From NCBI GenBank assembly GCA_002841375.1, contig PGZO01000006.1, forward strand, positions 1 through 64,000: DNA of 64,000 nt, given 5' to 3'. The position numbers and the translations under genes were made by a program. Within the stretch, counting starts at the first letter, position 1. The number at the start of each line of letters is the position of its first letter. The notes beneath the pieces are model-generated. The model was not told the DNA's origin. It did not search any database and saw only the letters and a list, made by a program, of their open reading frames with translations. The stretch is from Firmicutes bacterium HGW-Firmicutes-7 (GTDB lineage: Bacteria; Bacillota; Clostridia; Lachnospirales; Vallitaleaceae). Below, piece by piece: positions 16,991 to 25,554 of the stretch.

Positions 16991-17425
16991 CTAATTTACC
17001 TCCTTGATTTATTTGGATTTAAGATTTAAAACCTTCTGCCCCCAATAAATCAAGGATAGATTTGTCTAAAATAATTCAATCCATTACTAACATAATAATT
17101 AGTACAAATTAACTTATGTCGTCAATATTATATCAATAATTCTGCAAAATCACAACAACAAAAATGCATTATTTTTTTTATCAAATTTAAGTATTATTTC
17201 AAAAAAATATTTAAAAATTAATATACTGAATTTTAATAAAGAAATTACAAATTTTTTAATATTATTCGAACTACTGCAAAGTAGTTTAAATATAAATAAG
17301 CACCGAAAAATGAATCATTTTCAGTGCTTATTCTTTAATATCAGTGTTTATAAAAACTTCATGTATGTATTATGCTGAACTTTTAATTTGTCATTTTTTA
17401 TACAAATCAATTTAGCACATGTTAT
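16991..17425. other. AT-rich intergenic region, 435 bp
   Basis: Very AT-rich spacer between the zinc-ribbon gene start and the lipoprotein gene end. It contains the terminator at 17295-17334 and presumably the zinc-ribbon promoter; I see no further gene, repeat or RNA structure. Confidence 0.6.
17295..17334. terminator. Hairpin terminator
   Basis: A long near-perfect stem, AATAAGCACCGAAAA paired with TTTTCAGTGCTTATT, with T-rich flanks. On the minus strand it lies about 90 bases beyond the lipoprotein gene end, so it probably terminates that transcript. Confidence 0.7.
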
Positions 17426-18001
17426 CTATTGAACTTCTTTTGCACCTGTTACAATGCCTGTTTCATCAAATACTGCTGAATCCATAAATTCTTGTGTTGA
17501 AAAGTAAACATTTCCTTCTACTGTTGCTGCACTTACAGTAAATCCGTTTGCTTCTACATAAACATCACCTACAAATGTACCGCCTTGTAGCTTAGTGTTC
17601 TCACTTTTCACAATTAATTTTGGTGCTGTAATTGTGAAAGATGCTGTAATGTTTCTTTCTTCATCTTGTGTATAAGGTGCTATTTTTCTAGCTACTACTT
17701 CTTTGTTCATAAATTCACCTTCAACTACTAAATCTTCAGTTAAAGTAATATCATTAAGCGTTGAAGCAATCCATGTTCCTTCAGCACTTAAAGCTTGAAC
17801 TAGTGCTTCCCCGTTATCAACTAAAGAAGCAGTTGTAACAACATCTACAGCTTCACCATCTTCTGGTGTTTCTGGCGTTTCTACTGGTGTTTCTGTTCCC
17901 ACCTCAGGTGTAACAGTAGTAGTATCTTCTTTCTTTCCACAACCTACTAGTAAAGTTGCAAATAAAGAGAATGTTAAAAATAAGACAATTGTTTTTTTCA
18001 T
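17426..18001 (-). CDS. Putative lipoprotein, 191 aa
   Basis: A secreted lipoprotein with a clear type II signal peptide (LLVGC, lipobox Cys21), a T/P/E-rich linker (residues about 28-50), then a domain with alternating short strands such as LVVEGEFMNKEVV, TITAPKLIVKSENTKLQGGTFVGDVYVEA. The strand pattern suggests a small parallel beta-helix or a polymer-forming (bactofilin-like) fold. I do not recognise the family. It is monocistronic with flanking terminators. Confidence 0.7.
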   Translation of the reverse strand: MKKTIVLFLTFSLFATLLVGCGKKEDTTTVTPEVGTETPVETPETPEDGEAVDVVTTASLVDNGEALVQALSAEGTWIASTLNDITLTEDLVVEGEFMNKEVVARKIAPYTQDEERNITASFTITAPKLIVKSENTKLQGGTFVGDVYVEANGFTVSAATVEGNVYFSTQEFMDSAVFDETGIVTGAKEVQ

Positions 18002-18203
18002 TATAAGTACTCCTTTTAATTTTAAAGTTAGTTTTTAACAACACAAATGGCATCATACCATGTTTTGTCAGATAATGATAGGTTTATATTTTGAATTTTT
18101 TGTGAACTTTTTTATTTGACTACTATTAAAACACCTATAAAGGCTTAACGCAAAGAATTAAAAACGCTATTCCAAAGCAAGCAAAAGAACTTTAATTCTC
18201 AAC

Positions 18204-18241
18204 AAAAACAGCCCTCTACTATAACGACAAAGGACTGTTTT
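18204..18241 (-). terminator. Terminator of the opuC operon
   Basis: On the minus strand AAAACAGTCCTT pairs with AGAGGGCTGTTTT, followed by TTTTTGTTG, 24 bases after the binding-protein stop codon. Confidence 0.75.
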
Positions 18242-18264
18242 ATACTTTTATATTGTTTTATGTA

Positions 18265-19182
18265 TTACTTGGATAGGCCTTTTTCAACTAAGAATGCTTT
18301 AGCAACGTCATAAGGTTTCTCACCATCTGCGTCCACCGCGTAGTTCATTTCAATCATAGTCATATTGTCAATTAAGCCTTCCAAACTAAGCAATATTTCT
18401 TCAAGATTTTTTGCTGAATCTGCATATTCTTCAAAAAATGTGTCTCGAATTAAGAAGGTACCGTAATATTGAGGGAAGAAAGAGAGATCATCTTCTAATA
18501 TGAGTAGATTGGACTTTTTATTCAGACCATCTGTTGAGTAAACCATAGTTACATCAATATTACCACTGTCTATTGCTGCATATTTTAGTCCAATATCAAT
18601 TGAACTACTATCTTTCCACGCTATACCATAGTGCTCATTAAATGGATTGAATCGCATTGTACCTTCTTCATCAAAAAACTCATGCTCTGCACCAAATATT
18701 AAATCCTTCGCAAATGGTTTCAAATCACTAATCGTTTTAATGTTATTTTCTATTGCAAACTCTTGACTAACTGCTAAAGCGTATGTATTTTCAAAACCAA
18801 ATTTTTCTGTTATAGTAAGTCCCTTTTCTTCACTACCAATTGTTTTGGTCCAATCAAAGAGATCTTCTCCCTCTGGAACATCACTTGGATCATGGCCTAA
18901 TATAGTAGTTAATAACGTACCATCATAACTAATATACAGATCAACCTCATCTGATGTAAGTGCATTTCCTGCTGCTACTGTATTCATTGAATCGTGGAAT
19001 GTAACTTTTAAATCAGTATTTTCTTCAATCAAGATGCCTGCCATCTGAATTAGAATATCAATTTCTGAAAATTGTCCTTCAAGTAATACAATTTCTGTAT
19101 TTTTCTTTTCTCCGCCACCACACCCCGCTAGCGTTCCTACCATTAAAGCTAAAATTAATAGAATAGATATTTTAGTTTTCAT
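18265..19182 (-). CDS. opuCC: Osmolyte (glycine betaine/carnitine/choline) ABC transporter binding lipoprotein
   Basis: A 305-residue OpuAC/OsmX-type binding protein with a lipobox (LAGC, Cys20). Motifs such as DLYISYDGTLLTTILGHDP, SQEFAIENNIKTISDLKPFA and NIDVTMVYSTDG are typical of the OpuCC/OsmF/YehZ group. It delivers glycine betaine, choline or similar compounds to the OpuC permease. It is the last gene of the four-gene operon, after the second permease. The precise osmolyte is not resolved. Confidence 0.88.
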   Translation of the reverse strand: MKTKISILLILALMVGTLAGCGGGEKKNTEIVLLEGQFSEIDILIQMAGILIEENTDLKVTFHDSMNTVAAGNALTSDEVDLYISYDGTLLTTILGHDPSDVPEGEDLFDWTKTIGSEEKGLTITEKFGFENTYALAVSQEFAIENNIKTISDLKPFAKDLIFGAEHEFFDEEGTMRFNPFNEHYGIAWKDSSSIDIGLKYAAIDSGNIDVTMVYSTDGLNKKSNLLILEDDLSFFPQYYGTFLIRDTFFEEYADSAKNLEEILLSLEGLIDNMTMIEMNYAVDADGEKPYDVAKAFLVEKGLSK

Positions 19183-19218
19183 ATAAATCTCCTTTTAAAT
19201 AAATTTGTTTGTATCTTC

Positions 19219-19806
19219 TTATCTGGCATTGAGCCTCTTTTCAACATAGCCCATACCAAAATCGAAGATGATTGCCATTGCCATAAGTGTTAATGTTGCT
19301 TGCATCAATGTCGTCATATCTTGTATTAATATTGCCCTACTTATCGTTGATCCTAGGCCTCCCCCTCCTACAACCGCACCAAAGACTGCGGTTCCAATTG
19401 AAGTTACTACAGCTATTCTAATTCCTGTAAATACTATAGGAAAAGACAATGGTAACTCAACTCTAAAAAGTCGCTGTAGTTTGGTCATACCCATGCCTTT
19501 CGCTGCCTCTTTAATGCCAGGATCAATATTTTCCAAACCTGTATAGGTGTTTCTAACGACTGGCAATAATGAATACAGCACAATACCAATAATAACTGTC
19601 GTGCTTGTTGCACCAAAAGCAATCATGATGATACCAAGTAATGCAAGTACTGGAATTGTCTGCATAATATCGACAACCCAGAGGATAGTAGGGCGAACAA
19701 ACTTAAAGATATAAGCAGTAGCGCCAAGTACCAACCCAATGATCGTCGTAAATACACAAGCAACTCCAACTAGATACAAATGCTGCCATACAAATCTCAT
19801 TTCCAT
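19219..19806 (-). CDS. Osmolyte ABC transporter permease (OpuCD-like)
   Basis: A 195-residue BPD-type permease with about five helices and the EAA loop EAAKGMGMTKLQRLFRVELP. It starts two bases after the stop of the preceding permease gene and has AAAGGGGG upstream. The paired permeases and the ATPase with CBS domains are the OpuC arrangement. Gene order is ATPase, permease, permease, binding protein, which differs from the B. subtilis order ATPase, permease, binding protein, permease. Confidence 0.88.
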   Translation of the reverse strand: MEMRFVWQHLYLVGVACVFTTIIGLVLGATAYIFKFVRPTILWVVDIMQTIPVLALLGIIMIAFGATSTTVIIGIVLYSLLPVVRNTYTGLENIDPGIKEAAKGMGMTKLQRLFRVELPLSFPIVFTGIRIAVVTSIGTAVFGAVVGGGGLGSTISRAILIQDMTTLMQATLTLMAMAIIFDFGMGYVEKRLNAR

Positions 19807-19807
19807 T

Positions 19808-20449
19808 TTATTTTCCCCCTTTCAAGCCACGCGGTGTTATTCTATTTTGAATGAAGTCAATAAAAAGTCCCAAAATAATTGCAAGTATCGCTGCTGGTAG
19901 TGCACCACCAATAATTAGAACCTTATTGTTGGTATCAATGCCTCTATAAACGAATTCTCCTAAGCCACCAAGCCCTATCATTGCTGCTAATACAGCCCAA
20001 CTCACCGTGTATATCGTAGACATCCTGACCCCACTAAATATAGCACCCATCGCAAGCGGAAGTTCAATTTTAAAAAGGATCTGTACGTTGCTCATGCCAC
20101 AACCACGTGCTGCTTCTTTCAAACTTTCATCCACATTGACGATACCCGTATAGGTGTTTTTTAATATGGGGAAAATGGCATAAATGGACAGGGCAATAAT
20201 AACTGTAATTGGCTTCATACCTAAATAAATAAATAAAACACCAATAAAAACCAGCCCTGGAATCGTTTGAAATACCCCAATTATTGGTATAACAATCTTC
20301 GAAATCTTCGGAACTCTAGACAACAATATGCCAAGTATTAAAGCAATGACAAGTCCAATGGTCACTGAAATAAAAACATATTGAAGGTGTACACCTATAG
20401 CTTTTATCAATTTGTCACCATACTTATCCAAAAAACCTAATATGCTCAA
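19808..20449 (-). CDS. Osmolyte ABC transporter permease (OpuCB-like)
   Basis: A 213-residue BPD-type permease with the EAA loop EAARGCGMSNVQILFKIELP and six helices. I prefer a TTG start at 20449, which overlaps the ATPase stop (TTGA) and follows a GGGGGGAAG site; a TTG at 20464 is also in frame. It pairs with the 19219-19806 permease; the two are clearly homologous. Confidence 0.87.
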   Translation of the reverse strand: MSILGFLDKYGDKLIKAIGVHLQYVFISVTIGLVIALILGILLSRVPKISKIVIPIIGVFQTIPGLVFIGVLFIYLGMKPITVIIALSIYAIFPILKNTYTGIVNVDESLKEAARGCGMSNVQILFKIELPLAMGAIFSGVRMSTIYTVSWAVLAAMIGLGGLGEFVYRGIDTNNKVLIIGGALPAAILAIILGLFIDFIQNRITPRGLKGGK

Positions 20450-21567
20450 TTTTCTTCCCCCCAAACAACACTAGCCAAAGCCTTGGTCATACTACTTCCA
20501 GTAATTATTCCAGCAACGGTTTTGTCTCGATCTAATACAACAAGATAATCTGCTTTTGTTTCTATTAACTTATCAAAAGCTTCTTTTGCATTGGTCGTAA
20601 TCATAACCGTTTCAATTTGAGTATCTAAAATCTTAGAGATCATCTCACCTGGTTTTCCATGCTCCCTAATATTCTCAATAGTAACCGCACCTTTAAACTT
20701 GTCATTAACATCTACAACAACTGCTGAATTAAGTTCCCTTTTTTTCATGAGCGCCACACACTCAAGTGTTTTTTTCGTTTCTGGTACAATAAGCACCTTC
20801 TTCTTCATGACATCAGCACAAGTTAAATCATTGCCGTTAGGGGAAAAGGAAAGTTTTCCCAAAAAGTTACTGATAATTGGGTCTGCAGGCTTATTTAGCA
20901 TTTCTTCTGGAGAAGCAACTTGTAGAACCTTCCCTTTAGACATAAATACAATCTTATCCGCCATATTTACCGCTTCATCCATATCATGTGTTACAAAAAT
21001 AATAGTTTTATGTAATTTCTTTTGAAGTACTTTCAATTCATCCTGCAAATTTTCCCTTGTTATTGGATCAAGCGCTCCAAAAGGTTCATCCATTAATATA
21101 ATTGGGGGCTCACCTGCTAGCGCCCTTAATACACCAATACGCTGCTGCTGCCCACCACTTAACTCATTTGGATATTTTTTTGCATTCTCTTCATATGGCA
21201 TGTTCACAAGTTCTAACAGCTCACAAACCCTTTGATGGCATTTTTCTTTGCTCCATTTTAATAATTTAGGAACAACAGATATATTTTCTTCAATGGTCAT
21301 GTTAGGAAAAAGTCCTATTTGTTGAATAACATAACCTATTTTTCTACGAAGCTCAACGGCATCTATGTTCATAATATTCTTATCATCGATGCTAATGGTC
21401 CCTTCATCCATTTTAATTAATTTATTAATTAATTTTAATGTCGTGGTTTTACCGCAACCAGAAGGTCCAATAAGTACAACAAACTCTCCATCATTAATGG
21501 TTAAGCTTAAGTTGTCAACAACTGTTACATCATTATATTTCTTACTTACATTTTCATATACAATCAT
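20446..21567 (-). CDS. opuCA: Osmolyte ABC transporter ATP-binding protein with CBS domains
   Basis: A 373-residue ABC ATPase: Walker A GPSGCGKTT at 34-42, signature LSGGQQQR, Walker B ILMDEPFGALD, followed by two CBS domains (about residues 250-373, with AVVVDVNDKFKGAVTIENI and ADYLVVLDRDKTVAGIITG). CBS domains in OpuA/OpuC-type importers sense ionic strength or cyclic-di-AMP. The start at 21567 is supported by GAGAGGAG seven bases upstream; in-frame codons further upstream lack a site. First gene of the operon, under the promoter at 21686-21714. Confidence 0.9.
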   Translation of the reverse strand: MIVYENVSKKYNDVTVVDNLSLTINDGEFVVLIGPSGCGKTTTLKLINKLIKMDEGTISIDDKNIMNIDAVELRRKIGYVIQQIGLFPNMTIEENISVVPKLLKWSKEKCHQRVCELLELVNMPYEENAKKYPNELSGGQQQRIGVLRALAGEPPIILMDEPFGALDPITRENLQDELKVLQKKLHKTIIFVTHDMDEAVNMADKIVFMSKGKVLQVASPEEMLNKPADPIISNFLGKLSFSPNGNDLTCADVMKKKVLIVPETKKTLECVALMKKRELNSAVVVDVNDKFKGAVTIENIREHGKPGEMISKILDTQIETVMITTNAKEAFDKLIETKADYLVVLDRDKTVAGIITGSSMTKALASVVWGEEN

Positions 21568-21672
21568 ATATAGCTCCTCTCTATCGATAGCATCATTCTC
21601 ATTTTCTAGGAATACTGATACCATTCACTTCTCAAGGTTCATAAACATCATTATTGTTTATCACCAAAACAT

Positions 21673-21714
21673 AACAGACAACTTAATAATACTACAAAGT
21701 TGTCTGTTTGTAAA
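21673..21714 (-). promoter_or_regulatory. opuC promoter with overlapping 12-bp inverted repeat
   Basis: On the minus strand TTTACA (21709-21714) and TATTAT (21686-21691) are 17 bases apart. A perfect inverted repeat AACAGACAACTT / AAGTTGTCTGTT (21673-21708) covers the spacer and the -10 region. This is the geometry of a repressor operator, for instance for a GbsR/OpcR-type osmolyte regulator, though no such gene is in the window. Confidence 0.65.
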
Positions 21715-21844
21715 CCTTAACACTGTATTTCGGCCTCTGATTAATGATGATTTTTGTAAACTGATACACTAGCATTAGAGGAATATAAATGAACTTTAAT
21801 GCAAATACTATTATTCGTTAAATCATATAAAGGAGCTTAATAAT

Positions 21845-22024
21845 ATGGATAAAAAACGGGCAATGGATATTGCTTCTTCACTCACTATGGCTAATGTAAC
21901 TTATAATGATGCACAAGTTTATATAGAAAATGTAAACGAAACCAAAGATGCTGCAAGTATCCATTTTCTTAATCAACCCGAAAAATCGCAAGAAGTATCT
22001 TTATCAAGCTTAGTTGAGCATTAG
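21845..22024 (+). CDS. sspH: H-type small acid-soluble spore protein
   Basis: A 59-residue protein matching the SspH family almost from end to end: MDKKRAMDIASSLTMANVTY, AQVYIENVNE, and the tail QEVSLSSLVEH; the family length is also 59. SspH is packed in the core of dormant endospores, so the gene marks the organism as a spore former. AAAGGAG lies ten bases before the ATG, and a terminator follows 30 bases after the stop. The gene is monocistronic and divergent from opuC. Confidence 0.92.
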   Translation: MDKKRAMDIASSLTMANVTYNDAQVYIENVNETKDAASIHFLNQPEKSQEVSLSSLVEH

Positions 22025-22054
22025 AAGAGTGAAAATATTATTTTATGACAGCAA

Positions 22055-22080
22055 AAAAGCAGGCTTTATAACCTGCTTTT
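22055..22080 (+). terminator. Terminator of sspH
   Basis: Stem AAAAGCAGG paired with CCTGCTTTT, eight-base loop, preceded by A-rich and followed by T-rich sequence; works on both strands and could also serve the minus-strand membrane protein gene at 22136. Confidence 0.8.
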
Positions 22081-22135
22081 AATATTTTATACTAACCAGC
22101 TTTCTCTCCTATCAAATGCTTTTCGATAGGTTCGT

Positions 22136-22405
22136 TCATTCCTCACTTAATCGTGTTCTGTTTAATAATTTTTTAATTTTATATTGATACAATGCGTAAG
22201 CCCAAAAAGCGAATAAAATAAAGCAATTAGCAATAGCAAATTTTATATTCATATTAAGGTTTTCCGAATATAAAAAAACAGGTATTAGAAATAATAATAT
22301 TGAAGCTGTAATAAACTTACTAAGTTCTTTCTTTAACTTCTTTCCAAACATTATTATTTTCACAAGCAAGCTAATAACAACACCCCACAAAAGAATATCA
22401 CTCAT
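22136..22405 (-). CDS. Small membrane protein, 89 aa
   Basis: A hydrophobic protein with three predicted membrane segments (about residues 3-20, 33-47 and 55-73) separated by a KKLKKELSK loop, and a basic tail. I do not recognise a family. AAAGGATGG lies upstream of the ATG and the gene follows the Gfo/Idh gene by 27 bases, so it is probably the last gene of the PTS operon. Its role there is unknown. Confidence 0.6.
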   Translation of the reverse strand: MSDILLWGVVISLLVKIIMFGKKLKKELSKFITASILLFLIPVFLYSENLNMNIKFAIANCFILFAFWAYALYQYKIKKLLNRTRLSEE

Positions 22406-22432
22406 TTTAATGCCATCCTTTCTAATTTATTC

Positions 22433-23461
22433 TTAATCAAGTTTACTGATTATTTCTTGACACTTTAACCCATCACCAAAATCAGCACCAATGCAATCTT
22501 TTACCCCATCAACCTTATTAGCAAAATCTATAATTGATGCAGTATGACAATTTTGAAAGAAACCTAGTGAATCCCTTTCCTTAGGATAAAAACGCATAGA
22601 TGGATGGTTGCCCGGTACTGCTTTAAAAAGTGTTGATCCCGTATTAAAATCATGGATTTGAAGGATATATGGATTTGATAAATCTACCTTAATACTCCCC
22701 GTAGTTCCATATAAAACAAATTCATCTGCATGCTTTTGCTCTGCAAATACTCTAGATACTCCAACACTTCCTATCGTACCATCATGAAGCACCATTTCTC
22801 CACGCGTTATTTCATCAACTTCATTTCTATCTTTGAAATGAATTCTTGATTGATACTGTATTTCTTTAATATCACCTAACGTATAGTGTATGAGATCTAT
22901 TAGATGAGAACCTAAGTCTAGTAACGCGCCTCCACCAGAAGTCTTTAGTGTTCTCCAAACGCCTTTCTTTTCTTTACTTAAATAACTATTATGATAAATC
23001 TTTATTTTAAAATCAATGATTGATCCAATTGTCTTATTTTCTAATTCTTCTTTTAACAATGATATAACAGGTAAAAATCGATACATAAAAGCAACGCCAT
23101 TTATAATATTGTTTTCACGAACGAACTTGTTCATTTTTTCAGCATCTTCTAACGTTGATGCTAAAGGTTTTTCACAATAAATTGCTTTCTTATAGGCTAT
23201 TGCTTGTTCAACGATTTCTACGTGAGATTCATTAGGTGTACAAATACTAATAAAATCTAGTTTTGGATCTTCTAATACCGTTTGAAGATTCGTTACATTC
23301 GTAATCCCAGGTATATTTACTTGAATTGGCTTTCTTGTTACAACGTACGAAAGATTCAAAGAATAAGGTAGGCTATATCTCAAGTTTGCGTCATATGCTG
23401 CTAGTGCATGCGTTCTCCCTATACCTCCAAAACCTATTATTGCATAGTTTATTGCATTCAT
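22433..23461 (-). CDS. Gfo/Idh/MocA family oxidoreductase
   Basis: A 342-residue NAD(P)-dependent sugar oxidoreductase: Rossmann motif IIGFGGIGRTHA near the N terminus, YCEKPLASTLEDAEKM with the catalytic-region EKP, and GGGALLDLGSHLIDLIHY with the conserved aspartate and histidine. It is in the operon of a fructose-like PTS adjacent to a PflD-type locus. 1,5-anhydro-D-fructose reductase, which makes 1,5-anhydro-D-mannitol, is a Gfo/Idh/MocA enzyme, so that is a reasonable hypothesis; inositol or other sugar dehydrogenase activity is equally compatible with the family. The start at 23461 has AGAGGTG six bases upstream. Confidence 0.85.
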   Translation of the reverse strand: MNAINYAIIGFGGIGRTHALAAYDANLRYSLPYSLNLSYVVTRKPIQVNIPGITNVTNLQTVLEDPKLDFISICTPNESHVEIVEQAIAYKKAIYCEKPLASTLEDAEKMNKFVRENNIINGVAFMYRFLPVISLLKEELENKTIGSIIDFKIKIYHNSYLSKEKKGVWRTLKTSGGGALLDLGSHLIDLIHYTLGDIKEIQYQSRIHFKDRNEVDEITRGEMVLHDGTIGSVGVSRVFAEQKHADEFVLYGTTGSIKVDLSNPYILQIHDFNTGSTLFKAVPGNHPSMRFYPKERDSLGFFQNCHTASIIDFANKVDGVKDCIGADFGDGLKCQEIISKLD

Positions 23462-23523
23462 AATTACACCTCTCATATCTAGTATTATTTCATTACCCGC
23501 TTATATTTGTTTGTTTTCCAAAG

Positions 23524-23552
23524 AATCCTCAACCCAAAAGGGATTGAGGGTT
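23524..23552 (-). terminator. Hairpin after the EIIB gene
   Basis: Stem CCCTCAATCC with GGTTGAGGATT on the minus strand, directly after the EIIB stop. It has only a short T-run, so it may attenuate transcription into the Gfo/Idh gene or protect the upstream PTS mRNA. Confidence 0.55.
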
Positions 23553-23558
23553 CTAACT

Positions 23559-23879
23559 TTACAATTTTTTACTGTTGATATACGCTTCAACTTTTTCAAC
23601 TACTTTTTCAGCTTTTTTCACTAGGTCACTGACACCCACTTTTACTATTGGTTTCCCATCAAAACGTTCCAAACCTTTAAGTCCAATGTCATTTGTTAAA
23701 ATGACAACATCTGCATCTTTAATATCTTCCATCGTTAATTTATTCTCTATACCTATTGAACCTTGAGTTTCTACCTTTACTATAATTCCTTTAGCTTTTG
23801 CCGCTCTTTCAAGGGCTTCTGCTGACATATATGTATGGGCTACACCTGATGGGCATGCTGTTACAGCTACTATCTTCAT
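23559..23879 (-). CDS. Fructose-like PTS EIIB component
   Basis: A 106-residue EIIB of the fructose family; the phosphorylated cysteine is Cys9 in VTACPSGVAHTYM. It passes phosphate from EIIA to the incoming sugar. It lies 32 bases downstream of EIIC. Separate EIIA, EIIB and EIIC genes resemble the E. coli frw and frv fructose-like systems, and frw is linked there to pflD and fsaB. Confidence 0.92.
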   Translation of the reverse strand: MKIVAVTACPSGVAHTYMSAEALERAAKAKGIIVKVETQGSIGIENKLTMEDIKDADVVILTNDIGLKGLERFDGKPIVKVGVSDLVKKAEKVVEKVEAYINSKKL

Positions 23880-23911
23880 TATTTCACCTCCTAAACAGAA
23901 TAAATAGTTTA

Positions 23912-24979
23912 TTATTCAAATGATAGTTCAACTTCTTCAGATTTTGATGTAGTCTTTATGATTCTTTCTAAAACCGGTTTTTTCAGCGCATTTACAAGGA
24001 AGGCAGTTGTAAGAGACCCAACAATTATTGAAATTATATATGCCATCTTGCCTTTAACGGCCATAATTACAATCAACCCTCCCCATGCTACCATATTTTC
24101 AACGCTAAGTATAGCAGCAGTAGCACATCCAACAGCAGCACCAATCATAATTGATGGAATTACTTTAAGCGGATCAGCCGCTGCAAAGGGAATTGCACCT
24201 TCTGTAATACCTACAAACCCCATTAATATTGAAGCTCTACCTGCTTCTTTTTCTTCATCTGTATATTTTTTAGGTGCTAAAAATGTTGCTAATCCCATTC
24301 CAATTGGAGGAACACAAACACCTACTGCATTGATACCACCAATTCTATACATTCCTTGTGATACGGCCATAATCGTAAAAGCAAAAGCAACTTTGTTTAC
24401 AGGGCCTCCCATATCAAATGCATCCATAAGCCCTAATATAATTGCTAATATAATAATATTTCCTTGAGATACTCCACCTAACCATGCAGTTAACCCTTCT
24501 TGAAGTAAAGCAATTGGCGCTCCTATAACCCATTGCATTAATCCAGCTACAACAAACGTACCAATAATCGGTATTACAAAGATTGGCATAACGGATCTAA
24601 ATACTGGTGGTACTTTGATTTTCTTTAAATAGAAAACAACAATACCAGCTAGTAAACCTGCAATAATTGCACCAAAGAAACCAGCGCCCATTGCATTACC
24701 AACAGCAGCAGCGATTGCAGCTGGAGCTATACCAGGTCTTTCAGCAATTGAATAGGCAATGAAACCTGCTAAAATAGGAATCATTAGTTCAAAACCTCTG
24801 ACACCAATAAAAAATAAATCAAATAACCATGTACCTTCTGGTGGAACACCTCCTTGTCCGTATATTACGACAGAAAGTGCTAATAAAATACCGCCTGCAA
24901 CAACAAATGGGATCATGTAAGATACCCCTGTCATGAGGTGTTGTCGTGTACCTTTCAAGATCTTTTTCAAATCATTCAT
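23912..24979 (-). CDS. Fructose-like PTS EIIC component
   Basis: A 355-residue EIIC permease of the fructose family with eight or more membrane segments; the family hallmarks MTGVSYMIPFVVAGGILLA, DAFDMGGPVNKVAF and ITEGAIPFAA are present. It forms the translocation unit for a sugar or sugar alcohol that is phosphorylated by EIIB. Location beside a PflD-type glycyl radical enzyme suggests 1,5-anhydromannitol as the substrate, by analogy with the E. coli frw-pflD locus; fructose or a hexitol is the alternative. Confidence 0.92.
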   Translation of the reverse strand: MNDLKKILKGTRQHLMTGVSYMIPFVVAGGILLALSVVIYGQGGVPPEGTWLFDLFFIGVRGFELMIPILAGFIAYSIAERPGIAPAAIAAAVGNAMGAGFFGAIIAGLLAGIVVFYLKKIKVPPVFRSVMPIFVIPIIGTFVVAGLMQWVIGAPIALLQEGLTAWLGGVSQGNIIILAIILGLMDAFDMGGPVNKVAFAFTIMAVSQGMYRIGGINAVGVCVPPIGMGLATFLAPKKYTDEEKEAGRASILMGFVGITEGAIPFAAADPLKVIPSIMIGAAVGCATAAILSVENMVAWGGLIVIMAVKGKMAYIISIIVGSLTTAFLVNALKKPVLERIIKTTSKSEEVELSFE

Positions 24980-25101
24980 TTTATTACCCCCAGTGATTTA
25001 GTTTGCTTTGTACTGAACCTATATATCCTAATGAACTTATATGTTAATTACAAAGCTAGATTTATAAATGAAATAGTGACAATCTCACTATAGCATTCCA
25101 A

Positions 25102-25554
25102 CTAAAAGGTTAGAACTCTCATAATTTCATCTACTGTTTTTGCTTCCTTAAGACTTAATCTGAATTCTTCTCTCATAATCGATCTTGATAATTGAGATAG
25201 AACTTTTAGATGTGTATCCCCTGCTTCTTTTTCAGGTACTGCGATCATAAAAACATAACGAACCATCTCATCTTCGCTCCAACATATTTCATTTTTCAGC
25301 CTTGCAAAAGCAATTGTTGATTTCTTCACATAATCACTCTTCCCATGAGGTATTGCAAATCCATAACCAATAGATGTTGGGAAAGTGGCTTCTCTATCAT
25401 ATACAGCTTTCAAAAAGCCATTATAACCATTTAGTCGCTCATCTTTTTCAATAGACCTTGCCAACGTACACATCACTTCATCTTTATTATTCACTTCAAG
25501 ATCCATCATTATTACATTTTTACTAATCAGCTCTGACATCACTAGATTTTCCAT
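25102..25554 (-). CDS. Fructose-like PTS EIIA component
   Basis: A 150-residue EIIA of the fructose/mannitol family with the phosphohistidine in IGYGFAIPHGKS (His70). The ATG at 25554 has GGAGG eight bases upstream; the gene begins 32 bases inside the end of the PRD regulator gene, so the two are tightly coupled. It donates phosphate to EIIB and probably also to the regulator. Confidence 0.9.
   Translation of the reverse strand: MENLVMSELISKNVIMMDLEVNNKDEVMCTLARSIEKDERLNGYNGFLKAVYDREATFPTSIGYGFAIPHGKSDYVKKSTIAFARLKNEICWSEDEMVRYVFMIAVPEKEAGDTHLKVLSQLSRSIMREEFRLSLKEAKTVDEIMRVLTF

Noticed and set aside
21800-21831. Possible sigma-G promoter for sspH (TGCAAA, 18 bases, CATATAA)
   Set aside because: Its start point would fall inside or after the ribosome site of sspH, so it cannot serve as the promoter as placed; the real one was not found.
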